The notes: generated from the sequence alone by a model not told the origin. Positions 23,341-31,374 are shown, numbered from the stretch's first letter. The stretch: 44,644 nt of DNA from SIG607 sp045655165 (GCA_045655165.1 JAZOOT010000049.1:1-44644); one strand, 5' to 3'. Numbers and translations are program-made.

Positions 23341-23508
23341 ATGGGAAAATTTAAAATACCGGCACAGCCGCCAACAACCAACAAAACTATTCGCTTTCCA
23401 AACGATGTAATTGAAGAAGTTGAAAAAGCAATACAAGGCAAACAATGTACTTTTTCTGCCTTTGTTATTGCGGCTGTGAAAATGGCTCTTGAAAATATTG
23501 AAGAATAA
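23341..23508 (+). CDS. small ribbon-helix-helix DNA-binding protein (YlcI/YnfO-like)
   Basis: The 55-residue protein starts at the ATG at 23341 after GAGGTG; an upstream in-frame ATG at 23302 lies in the operator and is less likely. PPTTNKTIRFPNDVIEEVEK gives the DNA-contacting strand (TIRFP), helix one and then QCTFSAFVIAAVKMAL, the second helix, a complete Arc/MetJ-type fold. It probably represses itself and the divergent gene through the repeats between them. No toxin gene follows; a strong terminator does. Confidence 0.8.
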   Translation: MGKFKIPAQPPTTNKTIRFPNDVIEEVEKAIQGKQCTFSAFVIAAVKMALENIEE

Positions 23509-23545
23509 AGAAGTGTGTGGAAAATTCCACACACTTCTTTATTTT
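23507..23545 (+). terminator. terminator of the ribbon-helix-helix gene
   Basis: AAAGAAGTGTGTGG and CCACACACTTCTTT form a perfect 14-bp stem followed by ATTTT. It directly touches the dispersed repeat that starts at 23544. Confidence 0.9.
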
Positions 23546-23697
23546 AGCCAAAGCATTTAACCCAAATCAGATTTTGGGTTTATGAGTGGATTTTGGTGAT
23601 GCGAAGCACATAATGCTGTCGCCTATGAGCAACAAAGAGCCAAAAGGCGCCTTAAACCCGCCCTTTTAGGCTGGTTCGGGTTTAAATGCTTTGGCTA
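23544..23697 (-). repeat. dispersed palindromic-ended repeat, short copy
   Basis: The ends TTAGCCAAAGCATTTAA and TTTAAATGCTTTGGCTAA are inverted copies. Read on the minus strand, it matches the outer parts of the 16262-16540 copy but lacks about 125 internal bases. The stop codon of glmM (23695-23697) is formed by its outermost bases. It encodes nothing. Confidence 0.8.
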
Positions 23698-25113
23698 ACC
23701 TTGGCTTTCTTTAATTAAGTTTATTATTTTTGTGGCGTGGTTTTCGCAGTCTTCGTAATTATCACATTCCACCATTACACGCACAACCGGTTCTGTGCCG
23801 CTTTTTCTTAAAAGTATTCTGCCATCGTTTCCAAGTGCTTTTGCTACTTCTTCTACTGCCAATTTAATTTTTTCGTTATTCATTACGGCATCTTTATCTT
23901 TTACAACGGTATTTTTGGTTATTTGCGGAAACATTTTAACAGGGGAAGCAAGTTTTGAAAGCGAAAGTTTACTTTCCATCATACATTCGGTAACCATAAT
24001 TGCCGTTAAAATACCGTCGCCCGTTGAAGCGTACTTTTTAATTATTGTGTGGCCGCTTTGTTCACCGCCAATACTGCAGTCGTACTTTATCATTGCTTCG
24101 TGAACATATTTATCGCCAACGGTGGTTTTAATACATTCTATTCCTGCTTTTTCAAGTGCTTTAAAGAAACCCAGGTTAGACATTACCGTTGCCACAACTT
24201 TATTGCCCTTTAAAAGGCCTTTTTTACGAAGCATTAAAGCAATTATATAAACCGTATGGTCGCCGTTTACAATTTTACCGTTTTCATCAACCGCAATAAG
24301 ACGGTCGGCATCGCCGTCAAAGGCAAAACCAACATCGCAGTGTTTTTCCTTTACAAATTCGCAAAGATTTTCAATATGGGTTGAACCGGCATTTAGGTTT
24401 ATATTAAGCCCATCAGGTTCGGCGTTAATAACATAAGTTTTTGCTCCAAGTGCTTCAAACACCGCTTTGGCTATCATCCAACAAGCACCGTTTGCGCAGT
24501 CAAGCGCAATTCTTAAATCTTTATAAGAATTTGCAGCCGTAGAAATTAAATAGCCAACATAACGGTTTCTGCCTGCTGAATAGTCAATTATTCTGCCAAT
24601 GTCCTGTTTTGTGGCAAATGGCAAATCATTTTCGGCTATTCCAAAAAACTGCAAATCACCATCAATATACTTTTCAATAAAGAAAAGCATACGGTCGTCC
24701 ATTTTTTCGCCCGCAGAATTTATAATTTTTATTCCGTTATCAAAATATGGGTTATGCGAAGCCGAAATCATAACGCCGCAATCAAACCCGTCTACCCTGG
24801 CGACATAAGAAACGCTGGGTGTGGTGGTAACGTGTAGCATATATGCCTCGGCACCCGAAGCAGTAATGCCTGCCGCTAAAGCGTACTCCAGCATATAACT
24901 TGAACGGCGGGTATCTTTGCCCACTACAACACGGGTTTTTGCGCCAATTTCTTTTTTGCCGCAAAAGTCGCTTTGGTAATACCAACCCAAAAACCTGCCT
25001 ATTTTATAAGCGTGGTCAGCGGTAAGCACCGAGTTTGCCTCACCGCGAAAACCGTCGGTACCAAAATATTTAAGTTCATAATTAGTGTTTTTGTGTGTTT
25101 CATTTATATTCAT
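23695..25113 (-). CDS. glmM: phosphoglucosamine mutase (phosphohexomutase)
   Basis: This enzyme interconverts glucosamine-6- and -1-phosphate for UDP-GlcNAc synthesis. The 472-residue product opens with a short extension (MNINETHKNTNYELK), then YFGTDGFRGEAN. The phospho-serine loop is MISASHNPYFDNGIK, the metal loop DGDADR, the sugar loop GGEQSGH and the phosphate-binding loop RKSGTEPVVRVM. TPSVSYV and the first motif favour GlmM over phosphomannomutase. The ATG follows AAGGAGAG. The final residues (ESQG, stop TAG) abut a dispersed repeat. Confidence 0.92.
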   Translation of the reverse strand: MNINETHKNTNYELKYFGTDGFRGEANSVLTADHAYKIGRFLGWYYQSDFCGKKEIGAKTRVVVGKDTRRSSYMLEYALAAGITASGAEAYMLHVTTTPSVSYVARVDGFDCGVMISASHNPYFDNGIKIINSAGEKMDDRMLFFIEKYIDGDLQFFGIAENDLPFATKQDIGRIIDYSAGRNRYVGYLISTAANSYKDLRIALDCANGACWMIAKAVFEALGAKTYVINAEPDGLNINLNAGSTHIENLCEFVKEKHCDVGFAFDGDADRLIAVDENGKIVNGDHTVYIIALMLRKKGLLKGNKVVATVMSNLGFFKALEKAGIECIKTTVGDKYVHEAMIKYDCSIGGEQSGHTIIKKYASTGDGILTAIMVTECMMESKLSLSKLASPVKMFPQITKNTVVKDKDAVMNNEKIKLAVEEVAKALGNDGRILLRKSGTEPVVRVMVECDNYEDCENHATKIINLIKESQG

Positions 25114-25178
25114 AAAAACTCTCCTTTTAAAGTATTTTAACCCAATTTTTTTTAAACACTAAAAAGGCACAAAAAAGG

Positions 25179-25204
25179 CCCCCGAACAATTATATGTTCG
25201 GGGG
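25179..25204 (-). terminator. terminator of fba
   Basis: CCCCCGAACA and TGTTCGGGGG form a strong stem, followed on the minus strand by CCTTTTTT. Confidence 0.9.
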
Positions 25205-25224
25205 TAATTTTATATCAATGTAAA

Positions 25225-26088
25225 TTATGCTTTACCAACAGAACCGAAAAGTTCCATTTTTTCTTTAACTGTGGCTTTAATTGCTTCTACGCCGTCGGCC
25301 AAAAGTTTTCTTGGGTCAAAGCCCTTGCCAACTAAATCTTTACCGTCTTCAATATATTTACGAGTAGCAGCAGCAAAACTTAACTGACATTCGGTGTTAA
25401 CGTTAATTTTAGAAACACCTAAAGAAATTGCCTTCTTTATCATATCGGCAGGAATACCTGTACCGCCGTGGAGTACCAAAGGCATTGTGCCGGTAAGTTT
25501 TTGAATTTCATCTAATGTATCAAACGAAAGACCTGCCCAGTTTGCAGGGTATTTACCGTGAATGTTACCAATACCTGCGGCAAGCATTGTAACGCCCAAA
25601 TCAGCAATCATTTTACATTCTTTCGGGTCGGCAACTTCGCCGCCGCCAATAACGCCATCTTCTTCGCCGCCAATTGCGCCAACTTCGGCTTCAAGAGAAA
25701 GACCAAGTTCGTTACAAAGAGCAACAAGTTCTTTTGTTTTTTCAATATTTTCTTCAATGGGAAAATGAGAACCATCGAACATTACCGAAGAGAAACCTGC
25801 TTCAATACATTTTTTAGCGTGTTCATAACTGCCGTGGTCAAGATGTAAAGCAACAGGAACGGTGATGCCGAGTTCGTTAATGATACCCTTAACCATACCA
25901 ACAACTGTGGTATAACCGCACATATATTTGCCTGCTCCTTCAGATACGCCCAAAATAACGGGTGATTTTAATTCTTCGGCTGTAAGAAGAATTGCCTTTG
26001 TCCATTCAAGGTTGTTAATGTTGAACTGGCCAACAGCGTATTTGCCTTCTTTTGCCTTTGTGAGCATTTCTTTTGCAGATACTAACAT
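25225..26088 (-). CDS. fba: class II fructose-1,6-bisphosphate aldolase
   Basis: This 287-residue zinc enzyme of glycolysis/gluconeogenesis cleaves fructose-1,6-bisphosphate to dihydroxyacetone phosphate and glyceraldehyde-3-phosphate. HLDHGSYEHAKKCIEAGF is the first class II signature, with zinc-binding His. LEAEVGAIGGEEDGV is the second, GNIHGKYP has another zinc His, and VLHGGTGIP and INVNTECQ bind phosphate. The ATG follows GGAGG. It appears monocistronic, with a strong terminator. Confidence 0.97.
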   Translation of the reverse strand: MLVSAKEMLTKAKEGKYAVGQFNINNLEWTKAILLTAEELKSPVILGVSEGAGKYMCGYTTVVGMVKGIINELGITVPVALHLDHGSYEHAKKCIEAGFSSVMFDGSHFPIEENIEKTKELVALCNELGLSLEAEVGAIGGEEDGVIGGGEVADPKECKMIADLGVTMLAAGIGNIHGKYPANWAGLSFDTLDEIQKLTGTMPLVLHGGTGIPADMIKKAISLGVSKINVNTECQLSFAAATRKYIEDGKDLVGKGFDPRKLLADGVEAIKATVKEKMELFGSVGKA

Positions 26089-26177
26089 TTTTAATTCCTC
26101 CAGAAATTATTTTTACATAATAATTTTATTACAAAAGTTATAAATAATCAAGTGTATTTGACATTTTATTTTAAAAA

Positions 26178-26621
26178 TTAAGATCTATTTAGCGATTTAT
26201 AAAAATTAACCGCCAATTCGTCGCACCGTTCGTTTTCTATGTGGCCGTTATGGCCTTTTACCCAAACAATTTCTACTTTATGTAAAGCAAAAAGTTCTAA
26301 AATTCTTTCCCATAAGTCGGTATTTAAGGCAGGTTTTTTATCGGCCTTTTTCCAACCGTTTTTCTTCCAAGATTCTGCCCAGCCCTTTTGTATGCCGTCG
26401 GCAAGATATTTTGAATCGGTTGTCAGTATAACAGAACAAGGTTCTTTTAGCGCTTCAAGCGCCTTAATAGCGGCGGTAAGTTCCATTCGGTTATTGGTGG
26501 TATTCTCTTCACCGCCCGAAAGTTCCTTAACCTTACCCCCATATTTTAAAATTGCGCCCCAACCGCCAGGGCCTGGGTTGCCCGAACAAGCACCGTCGGT
26601 AAAAATTTTTACTTCTTTCAT
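26178..26621 (-). CDS. rnhA: ribonuclease HI
   Basis: This 147-residue enzyme cuts RNA in RNA-DNA hybrids. FTDGACSGNPGPGGWGAIL carries the first catalytic Asp, NNRMELTAAIKALEAL the Glu, and LTTDSKYLADGI the second Asp. WVKGHNGHIENERCDELA has the His loop and final Asp. The basic protrusion (KGWAESWKKNGWKKADKK) of the E. coli type is present. It lies one base after lexA and is probably co-transcribed with it. Confidence 0.96.
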   Translation of the reverse strand: MKEVKIFTDGACSGNPGPGGWGAILKYGGKVKELSGGEENTTNNRMELTAAIKALEALKEPCSVILTTDSKYLADGIQKGWAESWKKNGWKKADKKPALNTDLWERILELFALHKVEIVWVKGHNGHIENERCDELAVNFYKSLNRS

Positions 26622-26622
26622 A

Positions 26623-27210
26623 TTAGTACCTTCTTAAACAGCCAATAACCTTACCCAAAACCGACGGGTTTTCGGGGTAAATTGGCGAAAAATCGGGGTT
26701 TTCGGGCATAAAAACAACCTTGCCGTTTTCATATTCAAGACGTTTTACGGTGGCTTCTTCGCCGTCCATACCAATAACAATATCGTGCGCTTTATAGTGC
26801 GCGTTTTTATCGGCAATAACAATATCTCCGTCTAAAATACCGGCGTCACGCATTGAAAGACCGTCAACCCTTAAAGCAAAAAGCCCTTCGGCATTATTTG
26901 TGGGGTACGGAATATAATCTTCAATATCTTCAACCGCCAAAATGGGCATACCTGCAGTTACCCTGCCAATCACAGGAATTTGGGAAGACGCCGAAATATC
27001 GTTTATTTTAATTGCGCGGGAACACCTTGCATCACGGCTTATATAACCGTTTTCTTCCAATACATCTAAAATACCGTGTACCGTTGATGTTGATTTTATT
27101 GAACATTTATTACAAATTTCGCGTACTGTGGGCGGCAAACCTTCGGCCGCAACCTTAACAAGATATTTATAAACTTTTGCCTGTTTTTCGGTTAAAGTTG
27201 GTCTTGACAC
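26623..27210 (-). CDS. lexA: SOS repressor LexA
   Basis: The 195-residue protein starts at GTG 27210 after GGAGGTGCACT. The N-terminal winged helix (LTEKQAKVYKYLVK, STVHGILDVLEENGYI) is followed by the self-cleavage site VTAGMPI, with the scissile Ala-Gly. The catalytic Ser is in VDGLSMRDAGI and the Lys in EEATVKRL. LexA represses DNA-repair genes until RecA-promoted autocleavage. A LexA-type box lies 18 bases upstream, consistent with autoregulation. Confidence 0.96.
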   Translation of the reverse strand: MSRPTLTEKQAKVYKYLVKVAAEGLPPTVREICNKCSIKSTSTVHGILDVLEENGYISRDARCSRAIKINDISASSQIPVIGRVTAGMPILAVEDIEDYIPYPTNNAEGLFALRVDGLSMRDAGILDGDIVIADKNAHYKAHDIVIGMDGEEATVKRLEYENGKVVFMPENPDFSPIYPENPSVLGKVIGCLRRY

Positions 27211-27227
27211 AGTGCACCTCCAAAAAA

Positions 27228-27239
27228 GAACATTTATTC
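27228..27239. promoter_or_regulatory. candidate LexA (SOS) box
   Basis: GAACATTTATTC is a near-palindrome close to the Firmicutes SOS box GAAC-N4-GTTC, with one differing base in the second half. It sits just upstream of the lexA start and overlaps the last codons of the preceding permease gene. Confidence 0.55.
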
Positions 27240-27620
27240 TTTTTTTAATATATCATACTTTTTCTTTCTTTTCAAGCGTATTACATAAATAATTTCTTTT
27301 ATAGCGCAAAGTATTAAAAAAACGCCAAAAAATTTGCCCAAAATATTTGGTTTTATTAGCGAAGATAAATAACTTCCGCCCACCGCGCCAATTATTCCAA
27401 AGGCAATAATTTGCCATATTTCTTTAAAACGAATTTGCTTTTTTACGGCGTATATTATTACCGCTGCCAAACCAACCGGCAAAAAGAAAAGCAAATTTAT
27501 GCCCTGCGCTTTGGGTTGTTCAATTCCCTTTAACACGGTTAAATAAATTAAAAGCACTCCGCCGCCGCCAAGCCCAAGACCGCCAATTAAACCCGATAAA
27601 AAACCTGCAATAACACTCAT
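27234..27620 (-). CDS. half-size TauE/SafE-family membrane protein, partner 2
   Basis: The 128-residue protein has four hydrophobic spans. The N-terminal GLIGGLGLGGGGVLLIYLTV is the repeat motif of TauE/SafE anion exporters, and a basic tail ends it. Full-size members have about 250 residues made of two such halves. Here each half is a separate gene, and this one's ATG overlaps the stop of its partner (ATGA). The two presumably form a heterodimer that exports a sulfur-containing organic anion or similar compound; the substrate is not evident. Confidence 0.85.
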   Translation of the reverse strand: MSVIAGFLSGLIGGLGLGGGGVLLIYLTVLKGIEQPKAQGINLLFFLPVGLAAVIIYAVKKQIRFKEIWQIIAFGIIGAVGGSYLSSLIKPNILGKFFGVFLILCAIKEIIYVIRLKRKKKYDILKKE

Positions 27621-27976
27621 TTAATTATTAACCTCACTCCTGCCCAAACCATAAAAAGCGAAAATAAAACTTTAAGCCAAACCACCGATATTTTTTTAAG
27701 CACAAAGGTTGCTGCAACCGAACCAATTACGCCAAAAATCATATACGGTGTTGCATCACCCATTTTCACCCTGCCGTCAAGCAAATAAAATACCGCACTG
27801 GTTAAGGCAATAGGCAAAATTACTGCAACGGCGTTAGCGTGGGCGTCTTTGCCCTTTATTCCTGTTTTTTCAAGCAAAGGAACAGCAAGCATTCCGCCCC
27901 CAGCGCCCAAAAGCCCTGAAATAAAACCAATAAAAACTCCGCCAATAATTTTTTTAAAATTCTTCAAATTTTTCAC
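27617..27976 (-). CDS. half-size TauE/SafE-family membrane protein, partner 1
   Basis: The 119-residue protein has four hydrophobic spans and the TauE/SafE motif GFISGLLGAGGGMLAVPLL near the N-terminus, followed by AHANAVAVILPIAL, which is typical of the first half of full-length relatives. Its stop overlaps the start of the second half-gene by four bases. No obvious regulator or metabolic gene for the substrate is adjacent. Confidence 0.85.
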   Translation of the reverse strand: MKNLKNFKKIIGGVFIGFISGLLGAGGGMLAVPLLEKTGIKGKDAHANAVAVILPIALTSAVFYLLDGRVKMGDATPYMIFGVIGSVAATFVLKKISVVWLKVLFSLFMVWAGVRLIIK

Positions 27977-28024
27977 CCGTTTTATTATGCCCCAAAAACA
28001 AAAAAGAACACTTTCGTGTTCTTT

Positions 28025-28705
28025 TTAAAGTATGTTTTTTAGTTCTAACAAGTTATTTAGTTTGTAGGTGGGTTTTATTTTGGTGCAGTCGGCGTTACTA
28101 TTTATTAAGCAGGTATTAAGCCCTGCGTTTATTCCGCCCAAAATATCCGAAGTTATACTATCTCCAATAACCAGCATTTTTGATTTGTCTTTTTCAGGTA
28201 TATTTTTAAACACAATATCAAAAAATGCCTTTTCGGGTTTTTGCGCCCCCATTTCTTCGGAAATAAACAACCCTTTTATAACTTTATTAAGGCCCGAAAT
28301 TTTTATTCGGCTGTGCTGGTTACTTGCCGCGCCGTTTGTTATTATGTAAATATCGTAACCCTTATTTTGCAAATAAGAAACTATTTCATCGTAACCTGGC
28401 AGTTTAATTACACTTTTGCTTAAATAATGAAAATACCTTTCGTTTATAAAAGCAGGGTTGGCTGTTTGGTTGGTTTTCTTTAAAAACTCAATAAACCTGC
28501 CAACATAAATTTCTTTAATTGCAATTTCGCCGCGTTCAAACCGCTTCCAAAAACTGTCGTTTATTTCGCTGTAAAGTTGCAAAGTAGAGTCGCTTGTGTC
28601 AAGTTTTAATTCTGCAAACACGCTTTTTATGGATTCTTTTTCCGATTTAAAAAAATCTAAAAGTGTGTTATCAAGGTCCATTAAAAGAGTAGTATATTTA
28701 CTCAT
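28025..28705 (-). CDS. HAD-superfamily hydrolase, YjjG-like
   Basis: The product has 226 residues from the ATG at 28705, with AAGGA eight bases upstream. LLMDLDNTLLDF holds the nucleophile Asp and acid/base Asp, YIITNGAASNQHSRI is motif II, EKAFFDIV gives the Lys, and LVIGDSITSDILGG the metal-binding Asp residues. The helical cap and overall layout match YjjG/YfnB-type nucleotidases that remove phosphate from pyrimidine monophosphates. The start overlaps the zinc-ribbon gene upstream by 8 bases. Confidence 0.88.
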   Translation of the reverse strand: MSKYTTLLMDLDNTLLDFFKSEKESIKSVFAELKLDTSDSTLQLYSEINDSFWKRFERGEIAIKEIYVGRFIEFLKKTNQTANPAFINERYFHYLSKSVIKLPGYDEIVSYLQNKGYDIYIITNGAASNQHSRIKISGLNKVIKGLFISEEMGAQKPEKAFFDIVFKNIPEKDKSKMLVIGDSITSDILGGINAGLNTCLINSNADCTKIKPTYKLNNLLELKNIL

Positions 28706-28991
28706 TACCCTTGTCCTTTTTGTCAAACATTCCTGCCGTTTTCATTGCTTTATACTGCGCCGGTGTAACAAAAACCTTTTGCAAAGTGCGAACACTTGGG
28801 TTTTCCGTATCAGGAAGCATCATATAAACCGCAACCAGTTCATCTTGTTCCTTTGCCTTTACAAGCGAACTTTCCTGAGTAATGGTAACCTGCGGTTTTA
28901 CCTCTTCTTCCTTTACTAAACCGCTACCGCAGTTTTTGCAAAATTCAAAATGTTCTTCGTTTTCGGTTTTACAAACTTCGCAAATAATCAT
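28698..28991 (-). CDS. small zinc-ribbon protein
   Basis: This 97-residue protein opens with a zinc ribbon, CEVCKTENEEHFEFCKNCG (CxxC-CxxC). A polar linker follows, then a C-terminal segment with KVFVTPAQYKAMKTAGMFDK. No known enzymatic family is recognised. It lies between the RING-like membrane protein gene (nine bases upstream) and the HAD gene (overlapping), so it belongs to the leftward cluster; the zinc-ribbon theme is shared with the upstream gene. Confidence 0.75.
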   Translation of the reverse strand: MIICEVCKTENEEHFEFCKNCGSGLVKEEEVKPQVTITQESSLVKAKEQDELVAVYMMLPDTENPSVRTLQKVFVTPAQYKAMKTAGMFDKKDKGNE

Positions 28992-29000
28992 ATTATCACC

Positions 29001-29924
29001 TTATATAATAAATGTGGCAATTATGCCGGGAAGATACTGCAAAATAATTACAGTCAAAAGCAAACCAAATAAATTGTACCCGCCGTATTTACGGAAAGCG
29101 CCCGGTATTTCTTCTTTTTCGTAGTCGTGTTCAATTTTTTTAATTTTGGCAATAGTGTGTTTATAGTACAGTTTATCAAACAAAAAGCCCGATATTATAC
29201 CGCATAAAAGAAGCACAAAAAAGCCAATAACTGCCAAAGCCATTAAAGAATAAAATTCTTTTGGTGCACCTTTTTCAAGATAATTATATAAATCCTGTCC
29301 GGTTGTTATGTTTAGTTCATTAAACGCCACGGCATAAGGGAACATAAGCAAACGCCCCGCAGTTTCAACTATTCCGCTTAAAACTGCCGCACCGTACATT
29401 TTTCGTGCGGCAAAGTTTGCAGCGGGGAAAAAGAATGCCCACCACGAAAAGAATTTTTTGGCACCGTTTTTAAAAGCCAAAAACTTGGGAATTATTTTGT
29501 GTGTTGAAGACATTACAAAGCGTTTTGCCTTTTCCGCAGTAATGCCTTCGCCAATATCTTCATTTGGCTTTACACCGCCCAAAAAGTCAAAAGCAAAAAA
29601 TGTAGGCATTCTGTGTGAAAAATTTTCTGTGCCACATTCGGGGCAACTGTTTAATCCTTTTTCGTATTTTGCGTGACAGGCAGGACATTCAATAAGCGTT
29701 TTTTCGGGTTTTAGTTCTTCCTTTTTTTCTTCCTGCTTTTGCACTTTTAAAATTTCTTCTAATTCCTTTGTGCCGTGAATATGTGTGTAACCGCATTTGC
29801 CAAACTGTTTATAGCACTCTTTATGTTGCGGAGCACCGCAGGTTGGGCACCACACAATTTCTTCATCTTCAAACAAATACGCCTGACAAACGGCGCATTT
29901 TTTATTCTCAATTTCCAAACTCAT
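29001..29924 (-). CDS. membrane protein with RING-like finger and zinc ribbon (DUF2628-like)
   Basis: The product has 307 residues from the ATG at 29924, preceded by AAAGGAAT. Residues 8-40 form a RING-like finger of the Prok-RING_1 type, CAVCQAYLFEDEEIVWCPTC, followed by a HKECY segment and another Cys. A second zinc ribbon, CPACHAKYEKGLNSCPECG, is near residue 90. The C-terminal half has about four membrane spans with FFSWWAFFFPAANFAARKMY, as in DUF2628 proteins. Prokaryotic RING-like domains are mostly of unknown role. The start overlaps the NUDIX gene by 17 bases. Confidence 0.75.
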   Translation of the reverse strand: MSLEIENKKCAVCQAYLFEDEEIVWCPTCGAPQHKECYKQFGKCGYTHIHGTKELEEILKVQKQEEKKEELKPEKTLIECPACHAKYEKGLNSCPECGTENFSHRMPTFFAFDFLGGVKPNEDIGEGITAEKAKRFVMSSTHKIIPKFLAFKNGAKKFFSWWAFFFPAANFAARKMYGAAVLSGIVETAGRLLMFPYAVAFNELNITTGQDLYNYLEKGAPKEFYSLMALAVIGFFVLLLCGIISGFLFDKLYYKHTIAKIKKIEHDYEKEEIPGAFRKYGGYNLFGLLLTVIILQYLPGIIATFII

Positions 29925-30429
29925 ATAAAAATTCCTTTGCACCTTTTAAAACAACATTAAAATATTCTTCACCGTAATTGTGAAATTCGCCATTTTTTAT
30001 CATTTCTTTTAGTTCGGCTGTATTTACCCATTTTACCGAATCAACCTCCGACGGTTGAAGCCGCAAATCTTCAAGTTTTTCATCGGTTAAGGTAAACCAA
30101 ACGTCTAAAAATGCATTACGCTTTTTAATTCGCGAAACACATTTGCTTTTGCGGGGTATTAAACGAAGCCCCAATTCTTCAAGAAGTTCTCTTTGCGCCG
30201 CGCAAAACGAAGTCTCACGCGAGATTGCCGAACCGCCAGTTGCAGCCCATTCCCCCGGCATAAGCCGTTTATCTTCACTTCTGCGCTGAATTAAAAATTT
30301 GCCGTCTTTCGTAATAATCCAAATATGAACAACCAAATGGTATTCGCCCGATTTAAGCGAAGTTTGGCCGCTGAAACTTTTTTGGCCAACCGTTTCACCA
30401 TTGGCGTCAAGAATATCCCACTTTTCCAT
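29908..30429 (-). CDS. NUDIX hydrolase
   Basis: The 173-residue protein has a NUDIX box, GGSAISRETSFCAAQRELLEELG, in which REL-LEE-LG supplies the metal-binding glutamates. The N-terminal EKWDILDANGETVGQ and the HLVVHIWIITKDGKFLIQRR strand are typical of the IPP-isomerase-like/YfcD subgroup, which cleave nucleoside or other diphosphates. The substrate is unknown. It is 3 bases downstream of the acyltransferase-like gene and overlaps the RING-like gene, so the set is one operon. Confidence 0.9.
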   Translation of the reverse strand: MEKWDILDANGETVGQKSFSGQTSLKSGEYHLVVHIWIITKDGKFLIQRRSEDKRLMPGEWAATGGSAISRETSFCAAQRELLEELGLRLIPRKSKCVSRIKKRNAFLDVWFTLTDEKLEDLRLQPSEVDSVKWVNTAELKEMIKNGEFHNYGEEYFNVVLKGAKEFLYEFGN

Positions 30430-30432
30430 AAC

Positions 30433-31098
30433 CTATTTCTTTAAAACTACTTCTCCCTGTTTTTTGTAAATGCTGTTTGGCGGCACCACACCACGTACCA
30501 TTGAAAGCGGATAAATATTGGTGTTTTTGCCAATAACAGTACCTGGGTTTAAAACGCTGGAACAACCAATATCGGCATAATCGCCTAAAATAGCGCCAAA
30601 TTTTTTAAACCCTGTTTCTATTTTTTTGCCACTAAAATTAACCGTTACAAGTGTTTTATCGCTTTTTACATTGCTTGTTATTGCCCCTGCGCCCAAGTGC
30701 GAACGGTAGCCAAGAATACTATCTCCAACATAATTATAATGCGGTACCTGAACGAAATCAAAAAGCAAAGCATTTTTAATTTCTGTAGAATTACCCACAA
30801 CGCAGTTTTTGCCAACAATAGCACTGCCCCTAATAAAAGCACAGTGGCGAATATCGGCGTTTTCATCAACAATAAGCGGACCGTTTAAAAATGCGGTTTT
30901 TGCCACCTTTGCGGTTTTTGCCACCCAAATATCTTCACCAATCTGGTCAAATTTTTCGGGGCCTAACGTTTTGCCAAGTTCTTTTATAAAACCCGAAATT
31001 TTAGGAAGCACTTCCCACACATAATTAACCCCGTTAAAAACTGCCGAGGCAATTGTGTTTTCTAAGGTAAACAATGATTCAGCGGTAAAATTTTCCAA
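30433..31098 (-). CDS. left-handed beta-helix sugar-phosphate acyltransferase-like protein (GlmU C-terminal type)
   Basis: The 221-residue protein consists of an N-terminal helical region of about 60 residues, then hexapeptide repeats of a left-handed beta helix (IWVAKTAKVAKTAFLNGPLI, VGKNCVVG). GNSTEIKNALL, VPHYNYVGDSILG and LGAGAITSNV match the acetyl-CoA and glucosamine-1-phosphate site of GlmU, including its catalytic His, but no nucleotidyltransferase domain is present. It may acetylate a hexosamine-1-phosphate or another nucleotide-sugar precursor, or act with a separate uridylyltransferase. The ATG lies downstream of AAGGAG. Confidence 0.8.
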   Translation of the reverse strand: MENFTAESLFTLENTIASAVFNGVNYVWEVLPKISGFIKELGKTLGPEKFDQIGEDIWVAKTAKVAKTAFLNGPLIVDENADIRHCAFIRGSAIVGKNCVVGNSTEIKNALLFDFVQVPHYNYVGDSILGYRSHLGAGAITSNVKSDKTLVTVNFSGKKIETGFKKFGAILGDYADIGCSSVLNPGTVIGKNTNIYPLSMVRGVVPPNSIYKKQGEVVLKK

Positions 31099-31166
31099 TA
31101 CAAATACTCCTTAAAAAAATGATTACAATGATTGTAGTTTGCAGAAGCACTTTTTAAGTGGCTTTA

Positions 31167-31299
31167 GCAAAATCAAATAAAACAATTTGATTTTGCACAA
31201 CAATTATTGCAATGGCAAAGGGCAAATTTGCAAAGAAAATTTGTTTAAAATCAAAGATTTTATTTCAAAACTGATAAGTTTTGACTTCCCTTTGCCATT
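31167..31299. repeat. cluster of palindromes upstream of the SRP RNA gene
   Basis: GCAAAATCAAAT (31167-31178) pairs with ATTTGATTTTGC (31185-31196). AATGGCAAAGGG (31211-31222) pairs with CCCTTTGCCATT (31288-31299) and encloses three smaller stems: CAAATTT/AAATTTG, AAAATC/GATTTT and AAAACT/AGTTTT. It lies between the divergent acyltransferase-like gene and the SRP RNA promoter and encodes nothing visible. Confidence 0.6.
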
Positions 31300-31345
31300 A
31301 TACCAAAAAATGTTCAACTATTCAACACATTAAAAATATTTTTAC

Positions 31346-31374
31346 TTGTAAATTATATATATATAGATTATAAT
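31346..31374 (+). promoter_or_regulatory. ffs: promoter of the SRP RNA gene
   Basis: TTGTAA (31346-31351), a 17-base spacer and TATAAT (31369-31374) lie directly upstream of the RNA, within very AT-rich DNA. Confidence 0.75.

Noticed and set aside
23341..23508. Antitoxin of a toxin-antitoxin pair
   Set aside because: The ribbon-helix-helix protein would suit an antitoxin, but no toxin gene follows; a strong terminator comes directly after, and the divergent partner has no toxin-like features.
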